DNA from: Mycobacterium sp. NS-7484
GTDB lineage: Bacteria; Actinomycetota; Actinomycetes; Mycobacteriales; Mycobacteriaceae
Reading direction: 5' to 3'
Assembly: GCF_001953975.1 (NCBI RefSeq)
Contig: NZ_MBEJ01000007.1
Location: 62,001-126,000 of the forward strand
DNA length: 64,000 nt
Under the pieces are notes generated by a model. The model searched no databases. It was not told where the DNA came from and saw nothing but the letters and a program-made list of their open reading frames with translations. Below are positions 8,378-16,034 of the stretch, piece after piece; position 1 is the stretch's first letter, and each line of letters opens with the position of its first letter. The translations under genes and the position numbers were made by a program.

Positions 8378-9859
8378 ATGGGGGCGATCCGGCTCAGCGT
8401 GGCCTACGCGGCCCGCCAGATCTACGCGCAGACCACCGCGGCCGTTGCGGTGACGCTGGTGGTGCTGGCGCTCAGTCGCAACACCGTCGGTGATGCCCGG
8501 GAGTTGTTGACCCAGGCGAACCTTGTTGCCCTGATCGCACTGATGGTCGCGGCCGCGATCGTCGATACCGTCGTCGGCTGGGTCCTCGTTCATCCGACGT
8601 TTCGATGGTTTGCCGCGGGGGATGAGCCGACGCCGCAGCAGCAACGTGCCGCCATGCGTATTGCACCGCGTCAGACGATCATCCAGTTCAGCACCTGGGC
8701 GGTGAGCGCGCTGGTGTACACGCTGCTGAACCTCGATGTCGGGGGAGGCGTCGCGTACGTGATGGGCGGTGCCATCCTCTTCGGTGGAATCGCGGCCGCC
8801 TGCATGGGATTCCTGGTGACCCAACGCATGTTGCGGCCGATCGTGGCTGCCTCGCTGACCGCGTCCTCCGCCATGCTGGTCCGGATGCCCGGTGTGCTGG
8901 CCCGGCTGGTCACCATCTGGACCCTGTTCAGCGGGCTGCCCTTGGCCGGTATCGCGCTGATCGTGCTGGCCCGCTCGAACGGCTGGTTCGTGCAGAAGAC
9001 GGCGCCGGTCGAGGCTGCGGTGCTGGTGGTGGCCGTCATCTCGCTGATGTTCGGACTGCGCTCGATGTTCCTGGTGGCCCGCTCGGTGTCGGACCCGGTC
9101 GGAGAAGTCGTCCTGGCCATGAAGGCCGTGGAACGCGGCTGGTCCGGAGTCTCGGTCAAGGTGTACGAATCGTCCGAGATCGGCCGGCTCCAATACGGTT
9201 TCAACCGGATGGTGGCCGGGCTGGCCGAGCGGAATCGATTGCGCGACTTGTTCGGCCGCTACGTCGGGGTCGACGTGGCCCGGCACGCCTTGGAGCAGGG
9301 CGCCGCAGTCACCGGAGACGTCCGCGAGGCCGCGGTTCTCTACGTCGACCTGGTCGGCTCGACCGCGTTGGGCGCCACTCGACCGCCGCAAGAGGTGGCG
9401 CAACTGCTCAACGGCTTCTTCAAGATCGTGGTGGACACCGTCGAGCACCACCACGGCCTGATCAACAAGTTCGAGGGTGACGCGGTGCTGGCTGTGTTCG
9501 GCGCGCCGCTGCGCCTGGACAATCCGGCCACCTCGGCGCTGGCCACCGCCCGGGCCCTGGCCCCACGGCTGCACCAGCTGCCGGATGTCGAGTTCGGCGT
9601 GGGCATTTCGTGTGGCTCGGTGTTCGCCGGCAACATCGGTGCCGAGAACCGCTACGAATACACGGTGATCGGCGACGCGGTCAACGAAGCCGCCCGGTTG
9701 GCCGATCACGCCAAGGACCGTGAGACGACGGTGTTGTGCTCGGGTAGTGCGCTGGCGCATGCCGATGCCGACGAAAGTCGGCACTGGGTGGTGCAGGGTT
9801 CGACGGTGCTGCGTGGTCGCTCGACGGCGACGGTCTTCGCCGAACCGCTCCCGGATTAG
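8378..9859 (+). CDS. Membrane class III adenylate cyclase with HAMP domain
   Basis: A 493-residue protein with six hydrophobic segments (about 18-34, 47-70, 103-120, 124-148, 176-198, 210-233), then a HAMP linker (about 235-288) and a cyclase domain (about 312-490). Catalytic residues are present: metal-binding Asp324 (YVDLVGST) and Asp368 (NKFEGDAV), purine-specifying Lys364, and the transition-state pair Asn436/Arg440 (GDAVNEAAR). It resembles the mycobacterial group that includes Rv1318c-Rv1320c and Rv3645, and should make cAMP from ATP at the membrane. It follows the crotonase by 16 bp in the same direction, so it may be co-transcribed, and is followed by a strong hairpin. Confidence 0.93.
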   Translation: MGAIRLSVAYAARQIYAQTTAAVAVTLVVLALSRNTVGDARELLTQANLVALIALMVAAAIVDTVVGWVLVHPTFRWFAAGDEPTPQQQRAAMRIAPRQTIIQFSTWAVSALVYTLLNLDVGGGVAYVMGGAILFGGIAAACMGFLVTQRMLRPIVAASLTASSAMLVRMPGVLARLVTIWTLFSGLPLAGIALIVLARSNGWFVQKTAPVEAAVLVVAVISLMFGLRSMFLVARSVSDPVGEVVLAMKAVERGWSGVSVKVYESSEIGRLQYGFNRMVAGLAERNRLRDLFGRYVGVDVARHALEQGAAVTGDVREAAVLYVDLVGSTALGATRPPQEVAQLLNGFFKIVVDTVEHHHGLINKFEGDAVLAVFGAPLRLDNPATSALATARALAPRLHQLPDVEFGVGISCGSVFAGNIGAENRYEYTVIGDAVNEAARLADHAKDRETTVLCSGSALAHADADESRHWVVQGSTVLRGRSTATVFAEPLPD

Positions 9860-9876
9860 TGGGTCACCCCCTACCG

Positions 9877-9934
9877 CGAGCAGACATAAACCCTTACCTT
9901 TTTCGCGGAAAGGGTAAGGGTTTATGTCTGCTCG
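9877..9934. terminator. Long hairpin of the GCGAGCAGAC family (bidirectional terminator)
   Basis: Perfect 22-bp inverted repeat, 9877-9898 and 9913-9934, with a 14-nt loop, lying between the convergent cyclase and acyl-CoA dehydrogenase genes. The outer ends read CGAGCAGACATAAACCC. Related hairpins with the same ends occur at 47656-47713 and 61108-61169. There is no long U tract, as is usual for mycobacterial terminators. Confidence 0.75.
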
Positions 9935-9945
9935 GCAGAGGAACG

Positions 9946-10761
9946 CTACAGCTGGGCCAGGCGGGGCACGGTGCCGCGGGCCCGCAGGCCGGAGCCGGCC
10001 TTACGGGTGAGTTCCCGTGAGCTGCCCAGCAATCCGTCGAGCACCAGGGCGCGCTTGACGTGCACGTGCAGTTCGTGCTCCTCGGTGAAGCCGATGCCGC
10101 CGAGTACCTGCTGGCAGTGCTTGGCGGCGGTCAGCGCGGCCTTGCCTGCCGCAGCCTTGGCCAGCAACGAGTTCAGGTCGACGTTGTCCGAACCGGGCAG
10201 GCTCAGCGTCGCCTCGGCACCTTCGATGGCCACCAGGGTCTCGGCGAGTTTGTGGCGGACCGCCTGGAACGACGAGATCGGCTTGCCGAACTGGACCCGG
10301 TCCAACGCATGCCGGCGGGCCAGGGCCAGCATCGCCCGGGCCGAGCCGACCAGCCACCAACCCAGCGCGCGGCGTGCTTCGGAGATCCGTAGCAGTTGGC
10401 CGTCGGGGACCTGACGCAACGGCAGCCCGCCGAGGGTCGGATTCTCGGCGCTGCTCTCACGTTCCCACACCACCCAGGTGCCACCGGCATAGGGCATGGG
10501 CGGGGTGCCACCGGGCAGACCGCCGATGGTCTCGAGCAGCACGTCGTTGAGAACCGAGGCGTGCGAACCGGTTTCGCCCAGCAGCCGGAACACCAGCGGC
10601 ATGGCGACCTCGGGCATGTCCGAGAGCATCTCAGCCCAGCCGAGCTCGGCCAGCGCAGTGTCGAGCTCAGGGCCCGACGCGGCCAGCATGGTCTTGCGCA
10701 GGGTGTCTTCGAGCAGGCCGAGTGACTCGGCGTCCAAGCCCGGTTCCGTCGTGGCGGCCAT
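9946..10761 (-). CDS. Short acyl-CoA dehydrogenase-like subunit (271 aa)
   Basis: The C-terminal helical domain of the acyl-CoA dehydrogenase fold is clear: ARRHALDRVQFGKPISSFQAVRH and then QVLGGIGFTEEHELHVHVKR. The protein is only 271 residues against the usual 370-400. The middle beta-barrel is largely absent and the N-terminal helical part is reduced. It starts 3 bp after the dehydrogenase at 10765, so the two probably form a heteromeric complex like the FadE28-FadE29 type of mycobacterial steroid catabolism, with this chain supplying part of the FAD or substrate site (inference). It is the last gene of the minus operon from 15810. Confidence 0.82.
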   Translation of the reverse strand: MAATTEPGLDAESLGLLEDTLRKTMLAASGPELDTALAELGWAEMLSDMPEVAMPLVFRLLGETGSHASVLNDVLLETIGGLPGGTPPMPYAGGTWVVWERESSAENPTLGGLPLRQVPDGQLLRISEARRALGWWLVGSARAMLALARRHALDRVQFGKPISSFQAVRHKLAETLVAIEGAEATLSLPGSDNVDLNSLLAKAAAGKAALTAAKHCQQVLGGIGFTEEHELHVHVKRALVLDGLLGSSRELTRKAGSGLRARGTVPRLAQL

Positions 10762-10764
10762 GGC

Positions 10765-11889
10765 TCACTCCTTCCCGAGGTCCAAGAGGCGGCGCGCGAT
10801 GATGTTGCGCTGTACTTCGGCGGTCCCGCCGTAGATGGTGGCGGCCCGCGAATACAGGTACTCCGTGCGCCATTCGGAATCTTCGAGCTCGATGACCCCG
10901 GGAAGCAGGTTGCGCGCGGTGTCATAGAGCAATTGCTCGGCACCGGCCAACAGCACCTTGTCGATCGACGTGTCCGGGCCCAACTTGTGGCCCTCGGCCA
11001 GACGGCGCTGGGTGGCCGCCGAGCGGCAACGCAGCGTGTGCAGGGCCAGATAGACCTCACCGAGATCCGAATCCACCACCTGGCCTTGCCGTTTCACCGC
11101 TTCGACCAACGCGTCGAACCGGGAGTACAGATAGGCGATGCGCTGCCAGAAGCAGGTCGAGCGTTCATAGGGAAGCAGGTCCATGGCCAGCTGCCAGCCG
11201 TCGCCGGGCTTGCCGAGCATGCGGCTCGCGTCGACCTCGACGTCGTCGAAGTACACCTCGCAGAACTCGTCGACGTCGTGCATGGTGTGTAAGGGCCGTA
11301 CCGAGATGCCCGGGGAATCCATGTCGACGAAGAACGCCGTGATGGCCTGATGATTGGGAGTGTCGGCGTCGCCGGTGCGGGTGAGCAGGATGCAGCGGTG
11401 CGAGAACTGCGCGAAGCTGGTCCACACTTTCTGGCCATTGACGACCCACTTGCCGTCCTCGCGCTGGACCGCGCGGGTGGTCAGCGAGGCCAGGTCACTG
11501 CCGGATCCGGGTTCGGAGAAGCCCTGGCACCACTGCTCTTCCCCGGAGAGCATCTTGGGCAGCATCTCCGCGGCCAGTTCGGGTGTGGCGTAGTCGATCA
11601 TCGTGGGTGCGAGCACCTCGATCATCGAGTACGGGCCCGGCTCGGCGAGGCGCCGGCCGACGATCTCCTCACCGACGATGGCGCGCAACACATCCGGGCC
11701 GCCGAGCCCGCCGGCATGTTCGGGCCAGCCGTAACGGCCCCAGCCGCCGTCGTAGAGCGCGCGCATCACTTGGGCGAACTGCTTCATGTGCGCGGCCAGC
11801 GAGTGGTCGTCCGGCGGGGTCAGGTCATTCTCGGCGAGCCAGTCCTGCAGTGCCGCACGGAACGTCGCAGGGTCGAAGAGGTCGGTCAT
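10765..11889 (-). CDS. Acyl-CoA dehydrogenase (FadE type), 374 aa
   Basis: A near full-length dehydrogenase. The N-terminal helical domain contains GWPEHAGGLGG, the beta domain GFSEPGSGSDLASL and GQKVWTSFA for FAD/substrate contacts, and the C-terminal domain ends IYGGTAEVQRNI. It should form a 2,3-double bond in an acyl-CoA, passing electrons to ETF. It overlaps the NTF2-like gene by 4 bp (ATGA) and is followed 3 bp later by the short dehydrogenase-like subunit, which points to one heteromeric enzyme. Confidence 0.9.
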   Translation of the reverse strand: MTDLFDPATFRAALQDWLAENDLTPPDDHSLAAHMKQFAQVMRALYDGGWGRYGWPEHAGGLGGPDVLRAIVGEEIVGRRLAEPGPYSMIEVLAPTMIDYATPELAAEMLPKMLSGEEQWCQGFSEPGSGSDLASLTTRAVQREDGKWVVNGQKVWTSFAQFSHRCILLTRTGDADTPNHQAITAFFVDMDSPGISVRPLHTMHDVDEFCEVYFDDVEVDASRMLGKPGDGWQLAMDLLPYERSTCFWQRIAYLYSRFDALVEAVKRQGQVVDSDLGEVYLALHTLRCRSAATQRRLAEGHKLGPDTSIDKVLLAGAEQLLYDTARNLLPGVIELEDSEWRTEYLYSRAATIYGGTAEVQRNIIARRLLDLGKE

Positions 11890-12332
11890 CCTGCTTCCGG
11901 CCTGCCGATCGCATGCGGCCGGCCGTGATCGTGATCGCCACTGCGCCGGATGAAGGTCATGGCCCGGGTCTTCAACCGCCAGCCCTCGGCGGTCCGCTCA
12001 TAGGTGTCGCGGTAGTAGCCGATGCGCATGTCGTGCTTGGAATGCTCGATGAAGCACAGCGGTTGCGTGCCGGATGCCGTATCGGCGCCTTCTACCAGGT
12101 CGATCAGCGCGGTGCCGGTCATGAACAGGCCCTTGGGGGCCGCGTCGACGAGCACGGGGAAGCGATTGAGCGTATAGGTCTCGCCGAATGCGCTGTAGGT
12201 GCCGTCAGGGGTGAAAACACTGATCAGACCGTCGATGTCACCCTGGGTGATGGTGACCGCGTACTTGGCGAGCACCTGCTGGATCTCGATCAGATCCTCG
12301 ATGCGGCTCGGGGAGTCAGTTGATGTGGTCAT
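11886..12332 (-). CDS. SnoaL/NTF2-like protein, 148 aa
   Basis: A small alpha+beta cone-fold protein. Its signature is the N-terminal helix IEDLIEIQQVLAKYAVTITQGDIDGLISVFTPDG, then IGYYRDTYERTAEGWRLKTR. Family members are hydrolases, isomerases, dehydratases or small subunits of ring-hydroxylating oxygenases. Here it is co-transcribed with a Rieske alpha subunit, so it could be a beta-subunit-like partner or a separate isomerase/dehydratase; the sequence does not decide. It overlaps the amidohydrolase-like gene upstream by 17 bp and the dehydrogenase downstream by 4 bp. Confidence 0.82.
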   Translation of the reverse strand: MTTSTDSPSRIEDLIEIQQVLAKYAVTITQGDIDGLISVFTPDGTYSAFGETYTLNRFPVLVDAAPKGLFMTGTALIDLVEGADTASGTQPLCFIEHSKHDMRIGYYRDTYERTAEGWRLKTRAMTFIRRSGDHDHGRPHAIGRPEAG

Positions 12333-13569
12333 TGCGGAAAACCTTACCGCCTTTCATTACAAAATCCACACGCTGTGTAACGCTGATGTCCTCGAGTGGG
12401 TTGCCTGGCACCGCGATGATGTCAGCGAGCAGCCCTTCGGCCAGCCGGCCGCGGTCGGTGGCGTTGATCAGATCGGCGGCGATCGTGGTGGCCGAGCGCA
12501 GCACCGCGGCCGGCGGCATGCCCCATTCCACGAGCGTCACAAGCTCGTCGGCGTTGCGGCCGTGCGGGATGGCCGGCGCGTCGGTGCCGACCGCGATCTT
12601 CACCCCGGCCTCGTACGCCGCCTTGATCGACGTCTCGGCCTTCGGGAACATCTCGGCAGCCTTGTCCTGCAAGACTTTCGGCGCCTTCGACACGTCCATG
12701 GCCTGGGCCAGGCGGCGCGTGGTGACCAGGAACCGGTCGTTGTCGACGAGCATCTGGATGGCTTCGTCGTCCATCAGGAAGCCGTGCTCGATGCAGTCGA
12801 TGCCGCAGGCGACAGCGTGCTTGACGGCCTCGGCTCCGTGAGTGTGGGCCGCGACCCGCAAGCCGCGTCGGTGGGCCTCGTCGACGATGACGCGGAGTTC
12901 CTCGTCCGAATAGTGTTGTGCCCCGGCCTCACCGGTCAGCGACATCACCCCGCCCGAACAACACACCTTGATCAGTTGTGCGCCGTGCTTGATCTGGTAG
13001 CGCACCGCCTTGCGGATCTCGTCGACCCCGTTGGCGATGCCCTCCTCGATGGTCAGCTCCAGCACGCCCGGCATGAACGCCGCGAACATCGTCGGGTCCA
13101 GGTGCCCGCCGGTGGGGGTGATGGCGTGTCCGGCCGGCACGATGCGAGGTCCGTCGATCCAGCCCGCGTCAATGGCCTTGCCCAACGCCACGTCGAGCAG
13201 GTATCCGCCGGTCTTGACGAAGAGCCCGAGGTTGCGCACGGTGGTGAACCCGGCCCGCAATGTACGACGGGCATTACCCACCGCACGCAGCACGCGGGTC
13301 GGGGGATCATCCTGCACCTGTGACAGGCCCGGGTTCTCGCCCCGGCCACCCATGAGCAGGTTGACTTCCATGTCCATCAGGCCGGGCAGCAGGATCGAGT
13401 CTCCGAGATCGATCACCTCGGAGTCGGCCGGGATCTCCCCACCCACAGTGCCGGATTTGCCGGCTCCGCCGACGCTAACTATGCGGTCACCGTCGACACG
13501 GACAATGCCGGGACGAATGATCGTCCCGGCATCGACGTCGACAAGACCCGCGGCTTTGAGGGTCAACAT
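12316..13569 (-). CDS. Amidohydrolase-superfamily protein lacking the HxH metal motif
   Basis: A 417-residue protein of the imidazolonepropionase / Xaa-Pro dipeptidase group: an N-terminal beta-sandwich (about 1-60), then a TIM barrel. Later metal-site residues are present: Lys200 (LIKVCCSGG), His241/His243 (AAHTHG), His261 (CIEHG) and Asp329 (AVGTDAP). The first strand, normally PGxxDxHxH, reads PGLMDMEVN, with Glu68 and Asn70 replacing both histidines. A binuclear hydrolase should not tolerate this easily. It may be a mononuclear or altered enzyme. It is 3 bp downstream of the 109-residue unknown gene in the Rieske operon. Confidence 0.83.
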   Translation of the reverse strand: MLTLKAAGLVDVDAGTIIRPGIVRVDGDRIVSVGGAGKSGTVGGEIPADSEVIDLGDSILLPGLMDMEVNLLMGGRGENPGLSQVQDDPPTRVLRAVGNARRTLRAGFTTVRNLGLFVKTGGYLLDVALGKAIDAGWIDGPRIVPAGHAITPTGGHLDPTMFAAFMPGVLELTIEEGIANGVDEIRKAVRYQIKHGAQLIKVCCSGGVMSLTGEAGAQHYSDEELRVIVDEAHRRGLRVAAHTHGAEAVKHAVACGIDCIEHGFLMDDEAIQMLVDNDRFLVTTRRLAQAMDVSKAPKVLQDKAAEMFPKAETSIKAAYEAGVKIAVGTDAPAIPHGRNADELVTLVEWGMPPAAVLRSATTIAADLINATDRGRLAEGLLADIIAVPGNPLEDISVTQRVDFVMKGGKVFRNDHIN

Positions 13570-13572
13570 CGG

Positions 13573-13902
13573 TTAAACCACCGGCTCCTTGATGAGGTTG
13601 ATGTAGGCCGCGCCGCTGTCGAGGACCCGCGGCTGCTTCCACACCTCGACCGGGAAGCTCACCATGACGATGGACTGGCCGAGATGCACCAGCGCCTTGG
13701 CGTCGTCAGGCATGCTCGACAGGGGGAAGCGGGCATCGACGTAGACCATGATGTCCTCGAGTCGTGCCATGCCGGCGTCGTACAGCTCCTGCATCTCGTC
13801 CATGGAGGAGTTGAGCCGCTTCTGGTAGCGCTCCTCCTCGGTGGGCAGGCACCAGTCGCTGAACCGCTCCAGGTCGGCGAATTCTTCGGGCAGCTTAGAC
13901 AT
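13573..13902 (-). CDS. Small protein of unknown function in Rieske operon, 109 aa
   Basis: I do not recognise the family. The protein is soluble, acidic at the N-terminus (LPEEFADLERFSDWCLPTEEE), with a predicted helical middle (KRLNSSMDEMQELYDAGMARLEDIM) and a beta-rich end (SIVMVSFPVEVWKQPRVL). The ATG at 13902 is chosen because AAAAGGA lies 7 bp upstream and it overlaps the Rieske stop by 8 bp, which suggests tight co-translation. A longer frame to 13932 runs into the Rieske gene. Its fixed place after the oxygenase alpha subunit suggests an accessory or small subunit (inference). Confidence 0.75.
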   Translation of the reverse strand: MSKLPEEFADLERFSDWCLPTEEERYQKRLNSSMDEMQELYDAGMARLEDIMVYVDARFPLSSMPDDAKALVHLGQSIVMVSFPVEVWKQPRVLDSGAAYINLIKEPVV

Positions 13903-15253
13903 TTGCGGGATCCTTTTCTGCGGCCTTCTCACTGGGGGCAGCGTGCTTGCCGTTGCTCGAACCGGTTCCGTTGGCCCCGTTGGCCAGCGACTCCTTGTAC
14001 CGGTCGACGTACTTGTGCGCGGTGTGGTGCAGGTGGCGGAGCAGAATTTCCTGGTCGCACAGCGGGAAGTCGAGGACGGCCCGGGTGCCGATCTGGGTCT
14101 GGGTGGCCTCCAGCGTGTTGGCGTCCTGGAACGCGTACTCCTTGAACGTCACCGCGGCGAGTTCCTGGGACAGCCGCTCGCGCAGGTTCTTCGGCGGCAC
14201 GAAGTACAGGTCGGCCTCGAAGATGTGCGAGTCCACACCGGTCGGCCAGTAGTTGTAGGTCAGGTACCAGCCCGGCACCCAGAACAGCAGGGTGAAGTTC
14301 GGGAAGAACTCGAACGAGTCCTGGCCCCAGGTGCTGTGGCGGCCGGGATTGATCGCCGGCGGCAGCTCGTCGGGCAGGATTCCCTTGATATCGGGGCGAT
14401 CCCACGGTCCGAACAGACCACTGTGAAGGATGCGCTCGATGGGCTTGACCATCTTCAGGTCCTTCGGCGGGCTCATGCCGCCCCAGGACGAGATCATCGA
14501 GTGGTCACCCTTGATGTCGTAGTGCAGCGCCTCGAAACCGAACTTGGCCAGCTTCTCGGCTTCTTCCTTTTCCGCCTGCTTCATGTGCAGGATCGGCGCG
14601 TGGTAGAACTCGACGAACGCGTCGATGAACAGCTTCCAGTTCGCCTTGATCTCCGCGCGGTAGCTGTAGTGCTCGGTCATCTCGTGGAAGGGATAACCCT
14701 TGAGCCCCTGGCCGAATTCGCCCAGGTACTCCTCCAAGGACACCGCATCGTCGTCGAAGTTCACGAAGATGAAGCCCTCCCACACCTCGCAGCGCACCGG
14801 CTTGAGCGGGTAGTCGGCCTTGTCGACGTCGAAGAACTCCTGCTCCTGCTGGATGAACGTCAGGTCGCCCTTGAGGTTGTAGCGCCAGGCGTGGTATTTG
14901 CAGACGAACTGGCGGCAGCTGCCGGACACCTCTTCGCCGGGGTAGTCGTTCCACACCAGCTTGTTTCCGCGGTGGCGGCACAGGTTGTAGAAGGCGCGGA
15001 TCTCGTCTCCGTCGTTGACGATGATGATCGAGGTGCCCGGGCCGACCGACGGCAGTTCGCGGGTGATGTAGCTGCCCTTCTTCGGGATCAGCTCCACGCG
15101 GCCCATCTGCAGCCAGGTCTTGCGGAAGATGGCCTGTTGCTCCAGCTTCCAGTGCTCGGGGTCGATCGAATCCTCGTAGTTGACCGGGGCGGTACCCAGC
15201 TCGGGCCAATTCTCGGTCCAGCTGCCGGCATCCGGCTTCGGGAAAAACGCCAT
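13895..15253 (-). CDS. Rieske non-heme iron oxygenase, alpha subunit
   Basis: A 452-residue ring-hydroxylating oxygenase. The Rieske cluster ligands are Cys92-x-His94 and Cys118-x2-His121 (LCRHRG, CKYHAW). The catalytic-domain mononuclear iron ligands are His218 and His223 in EFYHAPILH. It should add one or both atoms of O2 to an aromatic ring or activated C-H bond, fed by a ferredoxin. No dedicated reductase lies beside it; the Rieske ferredoxin at 42526, the small ferredoxins or the NuoF-like protein are candidates. The last 40 residues are a low-complexity tail (GANGTGSSNGK). It starts 26 bp after the CMD-like gene. Confidence 0.93.
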   Translation of the reverse strand: MAFFPKPDAGSWTENWPELGTAPVNYEDSIDPEHWKLEQQAIFRKTWLQMGRVELIPKKGSYITRELPSVGPGTSIIIVNDGDEIRAFYNLCRHRGNKLVWNDYPGEEVSGSCRQFVCKYHAWRYNLKGDLTFIQQEQEFFDVDKADYPLKPVRCEVWEGFIFVNFDDDAVSLEEYLGEFGQGLKGYPFHEMTEHYSYRAEIKANWKLFIDAFVEFYHAPILHMKQAEKEEAEKLAKFGFEALHYDIKGDHSMISSWGGMSPPKDLKMVKPIERILHSGLFGPWDRPDIKGILPDELPPAINPGRHSTWGQDSFEFFPNFTLLFWVPGWYLTYNYWPTGVDSHIFEADLYFVPPKNLRERLSQELAAVTFKEYAFQDANTLEATQTQIGTRAVLDFPLCDQEILLRHLHHTAHKYVDRYKESLANGANGTGSSNGKHAAPSEKAAEKDPANV

Positions 15254-15279
15254 GTGTTCCTACCTACTTTCTTCTTGAG

Positions 15280-15810
15280 TTAGTGACCGGATTCCGGCGC
15301 AATTCCAAAGGTGTTGTAAGCCATGGCCATCAGGCCGTAGCCGCCGATCGTGAAAACCAGGTCCATGCGCTGACGCTCGTTGAGGTGCTCGCTCAGCGAA
15401 GCCCAGGTGCCGTCCGAGATCTTCGAGTGCTCGTCGAGTTCGTCGACGGCGTCGAGCACGAGTTGATCGAGTGCCGTGGTGGCCTGGCCGGTTGTACTGC
15501 TTGCGATCTGCTCGTCGGTCAACCCCTCGGCCTTGCCGATGAAGGCATGGTGGGTCCACTCGTACTCGCACTGCTTTCGATGTGCGATCCGCAGGATGGC
15601 CAACTCGCGGATCTGCGGGTCGAGCGTCGAGCGGAACAGCAGGTGATTGCTGAATCGCAGGAACGCCTTGGTCAACGCGGGGTGCCGGGCCAGCGTCGAC
15701 AACGCGGTGCCCGCTCCCTCGGGGTTGAGCCGCTCCTCTGGGAGCATGACCGACAGTGCTCGGCGCACGTCGTCGTCCCACTCCTCGGCGGGCAGAGGGG
15801 CCAAGCGCAC
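15280..15810 (-). CDS. Carboxymuconolactone decarboxylase / AhpD-like protein
   Basis: A 176-residue all-helical CMD-family protein. The signature helix reads RELAILRIAHRKQCEYEWTH (residues 68-87), with Cys81, Glu84 and His88; the second redox Cys of AhpD is absent, as in many CMD-like proteins. Such proteins in catabolic operons may act as decarboxylases, hydrolases or isomerases; the function is not fixed. It has a GTG start at 15810 with GAGGAG 8 bp upstream. It is the first gene of the minus operon ending at 9946, and a perfect GAGAA-N5-TTCTC palindrome lies 32 bp upstream. Confidence 0.87.
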   Translation of the reverse strand: MRLAPLPAEEWDDDVRRALSVMLPEERLNPEGAGTALSTLARHPALTKAFLRFSNHLLFRSTLDPQIRELAILRIAHRKQCEYEWTHHAFIGKAEGLTDEQIASSTTGQATTALDQLVLDAVDELDEHSKISDGTWASLSEHLNERQRMDLVFTIGGYGLMAMAYNTFGIAPESGH

Positions 15811-16034
15811 GGGGCGTTCTCCTCTCGGGACTCTCGTTGACGAGAATCAGGTTCTCATTTCCGACTAAGAGGTTTCCACCTTTTGCCGCGATGGTCAACA
15901 AGAACTACCGAGGTTTCGTACTGACCTGGCCAAACTTCCATGTCAACGGCCTCGCTCATTGATTCTCGCTAGACGAGAAGCTAGTTTCCTCACTTAGAGA
16001 ACCCGCATGGCATCCGACCGGACGGAGTGAGGCA
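15811..16034. promoter_or_regulatory. Divergent promoter with GAGAA operators (Rieske operon / amidohydrolase operon)
   Basis: This 224-bp gap separates two divergent operons. It contains a perfect palindrome GAGAATCAGGTTCTC at 15842-15856, close to the CMD-like start. Nearer the plus-strand operon is a weaker site GAGAAGCTAGTTTCC at 15975-15989 (two mismatches), overlapped by an inverted arrangement TTCTC-N7-GAGAA at 15963-15979. No gene is evident in the gap. One regulator could thus control both operons. Confidence 0.6.
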
